Shown here: one piece after another, positions 1-7,580 of the stretch
How positions within the stretch are numbered: position 1 is the stretch's first letter
Layout of the letters: every line of letters begins with the position of its first letter
Assembly (NCBI GenBank): GCA_016219105.1
Contig: JACRCI010000001.1
Location: 1-42,217 of the forward strand
DNA: 42,217 nt
Direction of reading: 5' to 3'
Origin: Deltaproteobacteria bacterium
Lineage (GTDB): Bacteria; Desulfobacterota; GWC2-55-46; DRQE01
Notes under the pieces: model-generated
Databases searched by the model: none
Told to the model about the DNA's origin: nothing
Seen by the model: only the letters and a program-made list of their open reading frames with translations
Translations under genes and position numbers: made by a program

Positions 1-26
1 CTCATCCTCAAAATGTCCTCCGCCAT
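1..26 (-). CDS. 5' end of a probable transposase gene (cut by window edge)
   Basis: Read on the minus strand, an ATG at 26-24 follows an AAGGAGGG ribosome binding site with four bases between, and the frame stays open to the window edge as MAEDILRM. The upstream DNA holds three 24-bp direct repeats of the kind often seen at the ends of insertion sequences. The combination suggests the start of an IS transposase (ISNCY-like by memory of similar leaders). Only eight residues are visible, so the family is a guess. Confidence 0.4.
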
Positions 27-39
27 AACGCCCTCCTTC

Positions 40-111
40 AAAACAGGGCATTATAGCAACTCCAAAACAGGACATTTCTACTTTGGCAGAATAGGACATT
101 ATTACTTTGGC
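40..111. repeat. Three 24-bp direct repeats, probable IS end
   Basis: Units at 40-63, 64-87 and 88-111 share the pattern aRAAYAGGRCATT followed by an ACTTTGG-like stretch; the second and third are closest, the first more diverged. They lie just upstream of the leftward ORF at 26 and end close to the pap2 gene. Such end-repeat arrays can bind transposase. The exact IS boundary is not visible. Confidence 0.5.
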
Positions 112-143
112 GTTACATAGTTTTTCTTATCCGCCCCGGGCCT

Positions 144-962
144 TTAGAACCTGTATGCCGCGAGGAAACCCGCGTGCCGTCCGTCAACGGCGGGCACGAG
201 GGCCATGTTCCCGCCTCCGGCCCTGTGCGCCCCGACTATGGCCTTTGCCGTGAAATAGCCTATGGCCGAGCCGAGGAACGCATCCGAGGCCCAGTGGGCG
301 TCGTCATTGACCCTCGAAAGCGCGGCGAGTGTTGCGACGGCGTACGCAAGCGGCGGTATAAACGCGCTGTCGTTGTATTGCGCGGCTATCACCGTAGCCA
401 CCGCGAAGGCGCTCGATGCGTGCCCTGAAGGGAAAGAGAGGTCCGAGTTGGAAGAGCCCGGGCCGTCCCATCTCGTGTGGGGGTCTCCCGTATCGGGCCT
501 GTGCCTGTGGGTGGAGAATTTAAGCGTCTGCGTGAAAACGCCCGTTACGACAAAACTCTCAAGCCCGAGCATGGCCGTTTGCCGGGCCCTTTCATTGTCG
601 TAATAGCGGCCGCCGAGGTAAAGGAGCCCCAGCGGCGGGAGCGTGTATCTCCCGTCGCCGAAGGGCTTTGCGAAACTCGCCATGTCGTCGCTCGTGGAAT
701 TCCTTTTTTTCTGCGCCCAGCTCCGTATGTTTTCGTCGTAGGCATACAGCCCGGCGGTTATGCCGACAACGAGGGAGGCCTTTATCCAGTCCTCTTTTTC
801 CCAGCGCGCCGGCGAGGTGAGGATGTTCGAGGTGTCCGTAAGATACCCTTTCCAGTAATTGCCGCCATTTTCAGCGCCTCCGGCCCCCGCAACGGCCGTG
901 CAGGACAGCATGACCGTTGCGAGCAGGATTACGGCGCATTTTCCGCTAAAACGCACGAACAC
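144..962 (-). CDS. PAP2-family membrane/periplasmic phosphatase
   Basis: This 272-residue protein belongs to the PAP2 (type 2 phosphatidic acid phosphatase) superfamily, which hydrolyses lipid phosphates or pyrophosphates at the membrane. The three family motifs are visible: a KFSTHRHRP stretch around residue 148-156, PSGHASSAF around 177, and SRVNDDAHWASD around 216-227 with the last His and Asp. The N-terminus has a signal-like hydrophobic segment ending near AVAG. The start is GTG at 962 with GGGAG six bases upstream, and that site overlaps the coaE stop, so it is the last gene of the rluD-pgeF-coaE run. The substrate is unknown; undecaprenyl pyrophosphate or a lipid A phosphate is possible. 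The C-terminal VDGRHAG comes from a small palindrome resembling the 21-bp repeat family. Confidence 0.85.
   Translation of the reverse strand: MFVRFSGKCAVILLATVMLSCTAVAGAGGAENGGNYWKGYLTDTSNILTSPARWEKEDWIKASLVVGITAGLYAYDENIRSWAQKKRNSTSDDMASFAKPFGDGRYTLPPLGLLYLGGRYYDNERARQTAMLGLESFVVTGVFTQTLKFSTHRHRPDTGDPHTRWDGPGSSNSDLSFPSGHASSAFAVATVIAAQYNDSAFIPPLAYAVATLAALSRVNDDAHWASDAFLGSAIGYFTAKAIVGAHRAGGGNMALVPAVDGRHAGFLAAYRF
173..198. repeat. Imperfect palindrome inside pap2, possible member of 21-bp repeat family
   Basis: The stretch begins CGTGCC and ends GGCACG around a GTCCGTCAACGGC core. It encodes the DGRHAG peptide near the PAP2 C-terminus, similar to the GRHS peptides made by B-type repeat units elsewhere in the window. 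Only the core matches, so membership is uncertain. Confidence 0.35.
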
Positions 963-972
963 AGTTTGCTCC

Positions 973-1590
973 CTATTTAGTCGTTCGGGCCCCGGGCATG
1001 GAAGCGAGCATCGAATAGACCTTCCGCGCCTGTTCGAGGGTGTCTTCCCTGGCCCCGTTATTGTTTATCACAAAATCGGCGTATCCGAGCTTTTTTGAAA
1101 GCGGTATCTGCGCGTTCATGCGCGCCTTAGCCTCTTCCTCGCCGAGGTTATCCCTTTTCCTGAGCCTTAGCAACTGATTTTCCTCGTTCGCGTAGACCAC
1201 CACGACCGTATCCACGGTCTTGTGAAGACCCACCTCTATAAGAAGGGGGGCGTTAAGGACGATTATCTCTCCGGGGCGGGCATCCCTGAGGGATTCCATC
1301 AGTTCAACTATCCTGCGCATTATCGGCGGGTGTGTTATCGCGTTGAGCTTTTCGAGCCGCCTTTGGTCCGAAAAGACGATCTTTCCGAGACGCCCGCGGT
1401 CTATCGAGCCGTCGCCCTTGAGTACCTTTTTCCCGAATTCCCTTACCACGGCCTCATAGGCGTCTTTCCCCGGACAGACGACCTCCCTGGCGATCTCGTC
1501 GGCGTCTATCATGAGCGCGCCAAGGTTTTTAAATTCCCCGGCAACGAGGCTTTTGCCGGAGGCGACCCCTCCTGTAAGGCCGACTATCAA
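973..1590 (-). CDS. coaE: Dephospho-CoA kinase
   Basis: CoaE phosphorylates the 3'-hydroxyl of dephospho-CoA with ATP in the last step of coenzyme A synthesis in the cytosol. The protein begins IVGLTGGVASGKS, with the P-loop GGVASGKS, followed by DADEIAR and a lid region LRKRDN typical of the family. The ORF track starts at 1680, but that adds about 30 residues absent from the family. The better start is TTG at 1590, which overlaps the pgeF stop (TTGA) and has GGGGAGG about seven bases upstream. This gives 205 residues, the usual size, and implies translational coupling to pgeF. Confidence 0.92.
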   Translation of the reverse strand: MIVGLTGGVASGKSLVAGEFKNLGALMIDADEIAREVVCPGKDAYEAVVREFGKKVLKGDGSIDRGRLGKIVFSDQRRLEKLNAITHPPIMRRIVELMESLRDARPGEIIVLNAPLLIEVGLHKTVDTVVVVYANEENQLLRLRKRDNLGEEEAKARMNAQIPLSKKLGYADFVINNNGAREDTLEQARKVYSMLASMPGARTTK

Positions 1591-2390
1591 GGATTGTCCT
1601 CCCCGACCATTATGAAGCTCAACTGCCTTCCGGTATCCTTGCCGTCTTTCCTGTATGAAAAAAAGACGTCGTTCCTGCATGATGTGCAGATGTTCTCCAC
1701 GCCTATGTTTTCCTCTCTTAACCCGGCTTCCTTAAGGAGAAGCATGTTCGCCCCCCTTATATCCACCCGCGCCGAATCGCGCCCCTCTGCCTTTACGTAT
1801 CTTTCCGCGTCCCGGCCAAAGGCCTTTTTGAACTCGTCCGTTACGTCCTTCCCGACGACGTAACAGCAGGGGCCTATCGAGGGGCCGAGGGAGGCTCTCA
1901 GTCCTCCTGCGTCCGAGCCGAATTTTTCAATCATGGTACAAACGGCCCTCTCGGCCACCCGCCTGACCGTGCCCCTCCACCCGGCATGCACGGCGGCCGC
2001 GGCCCTTTTTCCAGGGTCGAATATCAATATAGGAAGGCAGTCCGCGGTAAGCACTCCCACGGCAGCGCCCTGCACGGCCGTTATTATCGCGTCCGCCTCA
2101 ACGGAAGTATAGTCGCGCGCGCCTGAGGATTCAACCGTAACGACGTTATCCCCGTGCACCTGCCTTACGGTTGCGAGCCTTGCGGGGGCAAAGCCGAATC
2201 TCCGGCCCGCCAGAGCCCTGTTTGCTTTTACGTTCTCGATTTTATCTCCGAGGTTGAGGCCCATGTTCAGGGAGGAAAACGGGCCGCGGCTCGTCCCGCC
2301 GGTCCTGCCGAGGAAGGCATGGACGCATCCGGGCTCGCGGCCAAGGGCCGCGGATAAAATATGGAATATACCGTTATCTTTTGCGGGCAT
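1587..2390 (-). CDS. pgeF: Peptidoglycan editing factor / laccase-domain purine nucleoside phosphorylase
   Basis: This is a YfiH/PgeF-family protein, known as a multicopper-oxidase-like fold that acts on purine nucleosides and, in E. coli, removes wrongly incorporated amino acids from peptidoglycan precursors. The zinc/copper ligand signatures RQVHGDNV, ADCLPI and AVHAGWRGTV are all present. The chosen start is ATG at 2390 (MPAKDNG), which overlaps the end of rluD by 17 bases; the track's start at 2414 adds eight residues. It is followed by coaE with a 4-base overlap. The rluD-pgeF pairing is common in bacteria and supports the call. Confidence 0.9.
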   Translation of the reverse strand: MPAKDNGIFHILSAALGREPGCVHAFLGRTGGTSRGPFSSLNMGLNLGDKIENVKANRALAGRRFGFAPARLATVRQVHGDNVVTVESSGARDYTSVEADAIITAVQGAAVGVLTADCLPILIFDPGKRAAAAVHAGWRGTVRRVAERAVCTMIEKFGSDAGGLRASLGPSIGPCCYVVGKDVTDEFKKAFGRDAERYVKAEGRDSARVDIRGANMLLLKEAGLREENIGVENICTSCRNDVFFSYRKDGKDTGRQLSFIMVGEDNP

Positions 2391-3372
2391 TTTCCGCAAG
2401 GCCCCGCGCCTCAAGGGTCTCGATGAGCTTTTTCATATCCTGAGGATACGGGGCTGTCCACTCCATGAATGCCCCGGTCGAGGGGTGCAGTATCCCGAGG
2501 GTCAGGGCATGAAGGAACTGCCCTTTGAGTCTTTTTATCCCGTCCGCGACGGCCAACCAGCCGTCCTCGACGGCCTTTTCGAGCGTCTGCGGCGTGTACC
2601 TCCTGCCGTATACCGGGTCGCCGACTATCGGATGCCCGATGCTTGCGAGGTGGACCCTTATCTGGTGGGTCCTTCCGGTCTTCGGGGTTATTTCAAGGAG
2701 GGTAAAGCCGCCGTAGCGCCTCAAGACCCTGTAATGAGTGACCGAGGCCCTGCCGCTCTGCGTCCGCGGAGACATCTTTTTCCTGTCCGTCATGTCCCTG
2801 CCGATCCTCAGGTCTATCGTGCCCTGCGCGCGCGCGACCCTGCCCCACACCAGCGCGTGGTAGCGTCTTGTGGTTGAGTGGTTTTTGAACTGCCTTGAGA
2901 GGCTTACGTGAGCCGGGTTATTTCTGGCTACGACGAGCACTCCGCTTGTGTCTTTGTCCAGCCTGTGGACTATACCCGGCCTCAGGGGGCCTCCCGCGTT
3001 GGAGAGATTGCGCGTATGATGGACGAGGGCGTTTACGAGCGTTCCGTCCGGCCTTCCGGCGCCGGGATGGACCGCGAGACCCTGGGGTTTGTTTATGACG
3101 ATGATGTCGTCGTCCTCATAGACGATATCGAGGGGGATTGCCTCAGGCCCAACCGTTGGCGCCAAGGGCCGGGGGAGGCTTACGCTTATGGTTTCGCCGG
3201 GCCTTACCCTGTGGCTTGCCTTTACGGGCGAGTCTTGAACGAGGATAAGCCCTTTTTTGATCAATCCCTGTATCCGTGAGCGGCTTACGTCTTTAAGATT
3301 TTCGCTCAGGTACAGGTCGAGCCGTTTTGAGGCGCTTTTTTCTTCCACGGTCAAGGTGCGTGTTTTTTTCAT
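2374..3372 (-). CDS. rluD: RluD-type 23S rRNA pseudouridine synthase
   Basis: The protein converts uridines of 23S rRNA (helix 69 in the E. coli enzyme) to pseudouridine. An N-terminal S4 domain (about residues 10-75) precedes the catalytic domain with HRLDKDTSGVLVVARN, where the Asp is the catalytic residue, and GRTHQIRVHLA. The length of 332 is near the family norm. Between the GDPVYG motif and the FLHALTLGILHP motif lies an extra peptide, AVEDGWLAVADGIK, encoded by a two-unit 21-bp repeat. No Shine-Dalgarno sequence is seen before the ATG; the preceding bases are pyrimidine-rich. RluD itself is recognisable, though the exact target site is inferred from the family. Confidence 0.9.
   Translation of the reverse strand: MKKTRTLTVEEKSASKRLDLYLSENLKDVSRSRIQGLIKKGLILVQDSPVKASHRVRPGETISVSLPRPLAPTVGPEAIPLDIVYEDDDIIVINKPQGLAVHPGAGRPDGTLVNALVHHTRNLSNAGGPLRPGIVHRLDKDTSGVLVVARNNPAHVSLSRQFKNHSTTRRYHALVWGRVARAQGTIDLRIGRDMTDRKKMSPRTQSGRASVTHYRVLRRYGGFTLLEITPKTGRTHQIRVHLASIGHPIVGDPVYGRRYTPQTLEKAVEDGWLAVADGIKRLKGQFLHALTLGILHPSTGAFMEWTAPYPQDMKKLIETLEARGLAENARKR
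2540..2575. repeat. 21-bp repeat family, in rluD
   Basis: One full unit GGCCAACCAG/CCGTCCTCGAC is flanked by the end of a second, CCGTCCGCGAC. It is translated on the minus strand in frame as AVEDGWLAVADG inside the RluD catalytic domain. Confidence 0.8.
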
Positions 3373-3397
3373 AGGAAAAGGGGAGAGATGACGCCCT

Positions 3398-3664
3398 CTA
3401 CCAGATTTTGGAATCCACGCCGCCGTGCCTTTTTATCATGATGTCCACAAGCGCCCTGTTGAAGAAGTTGGTCTTTTTAAGGATTTCAGGGACCACGCGG
3501 CTTTTGTAGAGGTCCTCCCCCTCGCGGATTTCCTTTTTGAGCACGTCAAAAAGCGTGTCGTTCTTTATGCCCTCATGGATTTTATCCAGGTTGTAAAGGG
3601 CTATGTCCGACACGATGGTGCGCGCAAGCCGCGCGGCCGCCTCAGGCGTGCTCACGAGCTTCAT
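3398..3664 (-). CDS. Small conserved hypothetical protein
   Basis: An 88-residue protein that I recognise only as a pattern (ARTIVSDIALYN, then EIREGEDLYKSRV) seen in other deltaproteobacterial-type proteins, sometimes fused to other domains; no function can be stated. It is charged, has no signal peptide or membrane segment, and looks all-helical. It overlaps the 3' end of the GntR regulator by 23 bases and lies 25 bases upstream of rluD, so it is co-transcribed with both. It is read in the codon style of its neighbours and is likely real. Confidence 0.65.
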   Translation of the reverse strand: MKLVSTPEAAARLARTIVSDIALYNLDKIHEGIKNDTLFDVLKKEIREGEDLYKSRVVPEILKKTNFFNRALVDIMIKRHGGVDSKIW

Positions 3665-4349
3665 GGGGTTCCTTTTCCCTTGAAAGTTCCCTCACGAGGA
3701 TGTCGGCGCTCCTTTCGGCGTTGGCGCGCACAAGCTCCTCGACCCTCGCCCCGTCGCGATGGATGAAGGCGGATACTATCTCGTCGTGCTGCTTTACCGA
3801 GGTGCTCATCCTGCCGGGCAGACTGAGGGCCGTAATCCTGAAGCGTTCGAACTGCTGGACTATCTGATGGGCGAGGGTCGAGAGCTTGTCGTTGCCGCAC
3901 GCGCGAAGAAACGTCTCGTGGAACTGGTTGTCGAGCCTGAAAAACCCCTTGACGTCGTTTTTCTCCGCGCACCTGAGCATCTGCTGGTTGAGGCCCTTGA
4001 GCCTTCTTATGTCCTTTTCGGTGAACTTGGAGCACGCCTCCTTGGCGGCATAGCCTTCGAGGAGGCTCTTGATCGCGTAAAAATTGCGCACGTCCTTCGC
4101 GGTTATAGGGCATACGACCGCGCCTTTGCGGGGCGCCACGGTTATAAACCCCTCGCTTTCGAGCTGCCTGAATGCCTCCCTTATGGGGGTCCTGCTTATG
4201 CCGAAACTGGCGGCTATCTCGTGCTCCGGGACCCTCTCGCCCGGTTTAAGCCTGCCGGCGATGACCGAGTCCTTCACGAACTCGACAATCCTCTCCCTCA
4301 GGGTCATGGGCCTCTCGACCGGATAGTCCAATATCTTTATTTTTTCCAT
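3642..4349 (-). CDS. GntR/FadR-family transcriptional regulator
   Basis: A winged-helix GntR domain occupies about residues 10-75, with PEHEIAASFGISRTPIREAFRQLESEG as the helix-turn-helix region, followed by an all-helical FCD ligand-binding domain with the metal-type histidines in DNQFHETFLRAC and later SVKQHDEIVSAF. Family members respond to small organic acids. The ORF track starts at 4433, but the extra 28 residues are not like the family and overlap the promoter; ATG at 4349 gives 235 residues, the usual size. It is divergent from the isomerase-like gene at 4487, which is a plausible target. It may also control its own operon. Confidence 0.85.
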   Translation of the reverse strand: MEKIKILDYPVERPMTLRERIVEFVKDSVIAGRLKPGERVPEHEIAASFGISRTPIREAFRQLESEGFITVAPRKGAVVCPITAKDVRNFYAIKSLLEGYAAKEACSKFTEKDIRRLKGLNQQMLRCAEKNDVKGFFRLDNQFHETFLRACGNDKLSTLAHQIVQQFERFRITALSLPGRMSTSVKQHDEIVSAFIHRDGARVEELVRANAERSADILVRELSREKEPHEAREHA

Positions 4350-4356
4350 ATATTTA

Positions 4357-4385
4357 TGTATACTGTGTCCATACCGTAAAGTCAA
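4357..4385 (-). promoter_or_regulatory. Predicted sigma70-type promoter of gntR, leaderless spacing
   Basis: On the minus strand TTGACT (4385-4380) and TATACA (4362-4357) are separated by 17 bases. The start codon begins at 4349, about seven bases after the -10, so transcription should begin at or next to the ATG. The stretch GTATGGACACAGTATAC inside it is a weak inverted repeat (GTAT...ATAC) and might be a regulator operator. Confidence 0.6.
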
Positions 4386-4426
4386 GGTTTTTTTCTGTTT
4401 TTCCCCTGCAATCCGGGCAATTCCCA

Positions 4427-4455
4427 TTGACACGCCCGCCAGTATCTGTTAAATT
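4427..4455 (+). promoter_or_regulatory. Predicted sigma70-type promoter for the isomerase-like gene
   Basis: TTGACA at 4427-4432 and TAAATT at 4450-4455 are separated by 17 bases, upstream of the start at 4487. Together with the opposite promoter at 4357-4385 it forms a divergent regulatory region in which the GntR protein may act. Confidence 0.6.
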
Positions 4456-4486
4456 TTAAGTTTATTGTTTGTATCCGGAAAGGGGC

Positions 4487-5266
4487 ATGGCGCAGACTAT
4501 GAAAAAGAAGGTTCAGGTGCACGTGCCATATCCCATGCTTACAAAGAGGCTTGAGGACGTGGTTGAGGCCGGGATTGACCCGGAAGTTTACGTTGACGGG
4601 GCGACACTCGACCGCATTGACCGGCGCGAGCTGAGGGATATAAGGGAGATATTGACGGACAGGGGGCTGAGGATTACGCTCCACGGCCCTTACATGGACC
4701 TCTCGCCCGGGGCGGCTGATGAGAAGGTGCGGCTCATAACCATGGAGCGTTACAGGCAGACGCTTGACGTCGTGGCCGAGTTGAGGCCGGCATGCGTGGT
4801 GCTGCACGCCGGGTATGACGCGAGACGGTTCGACGGGGACGTGGACCTGTGGCTTGGACAGAGCCTTAAAACGTGGCCTGAGTTCATAGAAAAGGCCGCT
4901 CGATCGGGCACGGTCATAGCCGCGGAGAACGTCTTCGAGGAGGATCCGGGGCCGCTTAAAAGGCTTGTGGAATCCTTCAATTCGCCGGTCTTCGGGGTGT
5001 GCCTTGACCCCGGGCATCTCAACCTCTTTTCAAAGGCCCCGATGGAGGAGTGGTTCAGGGCCGTGGGGCCGAGGATAGCCGAGGTGCACCTCCACGATAA
5101 CCGCGGCGGATGGGACGAACACCTGCCCATAGGGGACGGAGGCATAGATTTTCCGCTGTTTTTTACCCTCCTCAAGAAATATTCAAAAGACCCGGTATAC
5201 ACGATCGAGCCCCACGGAGAGGACGCCCTCCAGAGGGCGCTTGAGGCGGCGCGGAGGTATATCTGA
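4487..5266 (+). CDS. Sugar phosphate isomerase/epimerase-like TIM-barrel protein
   Basis: The protein belongs to the xylose isomerase-like TIM barrel (AP endonuclease 2) superfamily. Metal-site signatures are seen at ITLHGPY, VVLHAGYD, AAENVFEE, CLDPGHLNL, EVHLHDNRGGWDEHLPIGDG and TIEPHGE, in the expected order of barrel strands. The family includes isomerases, epimerases and endonuclease IV; the short 260-residue form with HDN...DEHLPIGDG fits the sugar phosphate isomerase/epimerase group, but the substrate is unknown. ATG at 4487 follows GGAAAGGGG closely, and ATG at 4499 is an alternative. It is divergent from a GntR regulator and 11 bases ahead of the TMTC-like gene. Confidence 0.78.
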   Translation: MAQTMKKKVQVHVPYPMLTKRLEDVVEAGIDPEVYVDGATLDRIDRRELRDIREILTDRGLRITLHGPYMDLSPGAADEKVRLITMERYRQTLDVVAELRPACVVLHAGYDARRFDGDVDLWLGQSLKTWPEFIEKAARSGTVIAAENVFEEDPGPLKRLVESFNSPVFGVCLDPGHLNLFSKAPMEEWFRAVGPRIAEVHLHDNRGGWDEHLPIGDGGIDFPLFFTLLKKYSKDPVYTIEPHGEDALQRALEAARRYI

Positions 5267-5277
5267 AGCGCCAACGC

Positions 5278-7188
5278 ATGGAGAAGTTGGCACTCAGCCC
5301 CGCCCTCTGTGTTTTAATCCTGCTCATATTGTCCTTCGGCGTTTATCTCAACTCCGTCTCAGGCGCCTTTGTCTTTGACGACAATTATCAGGTGCTGGGG
5401 AACCCTTGGATCAAGGACGTAAGCCGCATCCCGGAGATTTTTACTTCCGATGTGTGGGCGTTCAAGGGCGTTGGGGTAGGGAATTACTACCGCCCCCTCA
5501 TGCACCTTTTCTACATGCTCAGCTACCACGTCTTCGGCTTGAAGCCTTGGGGTTTTCACCTCGTGAATATGCTTTTCCACGCAGGGGTCTCGGTACTTGT
5601 CTTTTTAGTTGCGCTTCGGCTTTTCAAGGATGGGGAGGGGGTTGAGCCCGGCGGCTCTTTGATTCCAGCCTTTGTTGCCGCGGTTTTCTTTGCGGTCCAT
5701 CCCATACACACCGAGGCTGTTGCATGGATAGCAGGGTTGCCCGAGGTGTCCTTTACTTTTTTCTACCTCCTTTCTTTTTATCTTTATACGAGGGCGGGAG
5801 GGACGGGGCAGTGGGGGTTCGGCCTTTCCCTTGTCTTTTTCTTCATGGCCGCGCTCTCGAAGGAGACAGCCCTTACTCTGCCACTGCTCATCTTCGCGTA
5901 CGATTATTCGTCCGGCGAAAAGGCTTCCCTCCGGAGCCGCTTAAAAAGATACATCCCGTATCTTTTAGTGGCCGGGGTATACTTCGTTCTCAGGACCTAC
6001 GCAATTAAGGGTTTCGCCCCATTAAAGAGTCATTCCGATTTGAGCGGTTACGAGTATTTCATCAACATCTTTCCTCTGTTCGTCAGATATCTCGGAAAGC
6101 TTGTTTTGCCGGTTAACATGAACGCCTTATATGTATTCCACCCGGTTTCGTCCATTCTCGAATGGAAGGGGATGTTTGCCCTTATTTTTACGCTCGCGTT
6201 CGCGGCCTTTGCATATTACATGAGAAAAAGAAGCAGACTGATTTTCCTGAGTCTTTTATGGATAGCTCTGCCCCTTCTGCCCGTCCTCTACATCCCGGCC
6301 CTCGGGAAAAATGCATTTGCGGACAGGTATCTCTACCTTCCGTCCGCCGGGTTTACGATGCTTCTCTCGATGGGGCTTTGCCGTCTCGCCGCGTCAAGAA
6401 GGAAGGCTTTTCTGCTCGTGCCCGTCGTTGCGGTAACAGGGCTTTATTCCGCAGGCACCATAAAAAGGAACCCTGTGTGGAAAGATGGACTCGCGCTGTG
6501 GGGCGATGTAGTGAGGAAGTCCCCGGATGCTTACGAGGCGCACGAGAACCTCGGCGCTGCCTATCACAATCTCGGTCTTGCGGACGAGGCCGTGAAAGAG
6601 TATTTGAAGGCACTGGAGCTTAATCCCTATCATGCGCTGGCCCATTACGACATCGGCGTCGTTTATGGAGAGCATGGCCTTGTGGATAAGGCCATAGAGG
6701 AGTACAGGATATCATTAAGGCTTAACCCGTATGCTGCGAACGCGCACAATAATCTCGGGAGTGCCTATTACGAAAAAGGTCTTATGGATGAGGCCGTGAA
6801 AGAGTATTTGAAGGCCCTGGAGCTTAATCCCTATCATGCGCTGGCCCATTACAACATCGGCGTCGTTTATGGAGAGCATGGCCTTGTGGATAAGGCCATA
6901 GAGGAGTACAGGATATCTTCAAAACTTGACCCTGATTACGCGAACGCGCACAATAATCTCGGCCGTGCCTATTACGAAAAAGGTCTTGTGGATGAGGCCG
7001 TGAAAGAGTATCGTACCGCGTTGATGCTGAACCCTGTGCATGCCACGGCTCACAATGACCTTGGCCGCATCTATTATGAGCAGGGCAGGACCGATGAGGC
7101 TGTGGGGGAGTTTAAGAAGGAGATCGAGATTAACCCCGGCAACGAGTTTGCACACAAGGCCCTCGAGTCCATTATTGCCGGTAAATAG
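5278..7188 (+). CDS. TMTC-like GT-C membrane protein with C-terminal TPRs
   Basis: A 636-residue protein with about ten predicted membrane segments in the first 400 residues followed by about six tetratricopeptide repeats. The FVFDDNYQV segment after the first membrane helix and HPIHTEAVAWIAGLPEV resemble TMTC/PMT-like GT-C glycosyltransferases, in which acidic residues of the first outer loop are catalytic; the family transfers sugars from lipid-linked donors outside the membrane. The acceptor is unknown. The TPR region carries a near-identical 204-bp (68-residue, two-TPR) duplication at DNA level, starting near 6586 and 6790. There is no good ribosome binding site close to the ATG, which lies 11 bases after the upstream stop. 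A terminator follows. Confidence 0.8.
   Translation: MEKLALSPALCVLILLILSFGVYLNSVSGAFVFDDNYQVLGNPWIKDVSRIPEIFTSDVWAFKGVGVGNYYRPLMHLFYMLSYHVFGLKPWGFHLVNMLFHAGVSVLVFLVALRLFKDGEGVEPGGSLIPAFVAAVFFAVHPIHTEAVAWIAGLPEVSFTFFYLLSFYLYTRAGGTGQWGFGLSLVFFFMAALSKETALTLPLLIFAYDYSSGEKASLRSRLKRYIPYLLVAGVYFVLRTYAIKGFAPLKSHSDLSGYEYFINIFPLFVRYLGKLVLPVNMNALYVFHPVSSILEWKGMFALIFTLAFAAFAYYMRKRSRLIFLSLLWIALPLLPVLYIPALGKNAFADRYLYLPSAGFTMLLSMGLCRLAASRRKAFLLVPVVAVTGLYSAGTIKRNPVWKDGLALWGDVVRKSPDAYEAHENLGAAYHNLGLADEAVKEYLKALELNPYHALAHYDIGVVYGEHGLVDKAIEEYRISLRLNPYAANAHNNLGSAYYEKGLMDEAVKEYLKALELNPYHALAHYNIGVVYGEHGLVDKAIEEYRISSKLDPDYANAHNNLGRAYYEKGLVDEAVKEYRTALMLNPVHATAHNDLGRIYYEQGRTDEAVGEFKKEIEINPGNEFAHKALESIIAGK
6586..7003 (+). 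repeat. 204-bp tandem duplication in the TPR region
   Basis: The stretch beginning GAGGCCGTGAAAGAG recurs 204 bases later almost without change, through LNPYHALAHY(D/N)IGVVYGEHGLVDK and on to the ANAHNNLG unit. The period equals two 34-residue TPRs. Near-identity in synonymous sites points to a recent duplication or gene conversion. Confidence 0.85.
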
Positions 7189-7213
7189 CCGATACGGAGA
7201 CCAGCCCGGCACT

Positions 7214-7239
7214 GACGCCCCTTCCGGCGTCTTTCTCTT
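7214..7239 (+). terminator. Rho-independent terminator after the TPR gene
   Basis: GACGCC and GGCGTC pair around the loop CCTTCC and are followed by a T-rich run TTTCTCTT. It lies 26 bases downstream of the TAG of the TMTC-like gene. Confidence 0.65.
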
Positions 7240-7299
7240 ACCGGGAGCGCGGTTATCGCCTTTTCCGGGTAAGAACCCCTTGTGTAGCCGTTAAATCCC

Positions 7300-7327
7300 T
7301 TGACACATGGCATGGTTGTCTTATATT
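7300..7327 (+). promoter_or_regulatory. Predicted promoter for the ffh operon
   Basis: TTGACA at 7300-7305 and TATATT at 7322-7327 are 16 bases apart; a second -10 candidate TATAAT at 7327-7332 is too far (21). The predicted transcript would carry a leader of about 245 bases that includes the palindromic element at 7425-7547. Confidence 0.6.
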
Positions 7328-7424
7328 ATAATTAACTTGCTTAGTCTCTTGCCCCGCAGGCGCGCCACACTGCGAGGGACTGCTATTTCATTTTAACAGT
7401 TTGCGGAAAAACTCGAAACTTATT

Positions 7425-7547
7425 CAGGCTGCTCAAAAAGCTCCAGATGCAAGGCGTCGAGGAGCGAGGAATGAGGCGTAGTTATCATCTACGCCGCAGT
7501 GACGAGCGACGAAGACAACGCAGCAGATGGACTTTTTCAGCAGCCTG
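7425..7547. mobile_element. Palindromic MITE-like element in the ffh leader
   Basis: A 123-bp stretch starts CAGGCTGCTCAAAAAG and ends CTTTTTCAGCAGCCTG, so the ends are inverted repeats with one mismatch; the arms keep partial complementarity (CAGATGCAAGGCGTC against the later CAACGCAGCAGATG). The centre GGCGTAG-TTATCAT-CTACGCC is a perfect seven-base stem. Elements of this look are scattered in many deltaproteobacterial-type genomes. No gene is visible inside, and it separates the promoter from ffh. The rest of the 7189-7580 gap holds the terminator and the promoter. Confidence 0.7.
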
Positions 7548-7580
7548 CTAAAGAAAAGGCGGGATTAGAGGCCGCATATC

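Noticed and set aside
7328-7424. 4.5S (SRP) RNA gene near ffh
   Set aside because: The conserved SRP RNA tetraloop and asymmetric loop sequence was not found in the gap.
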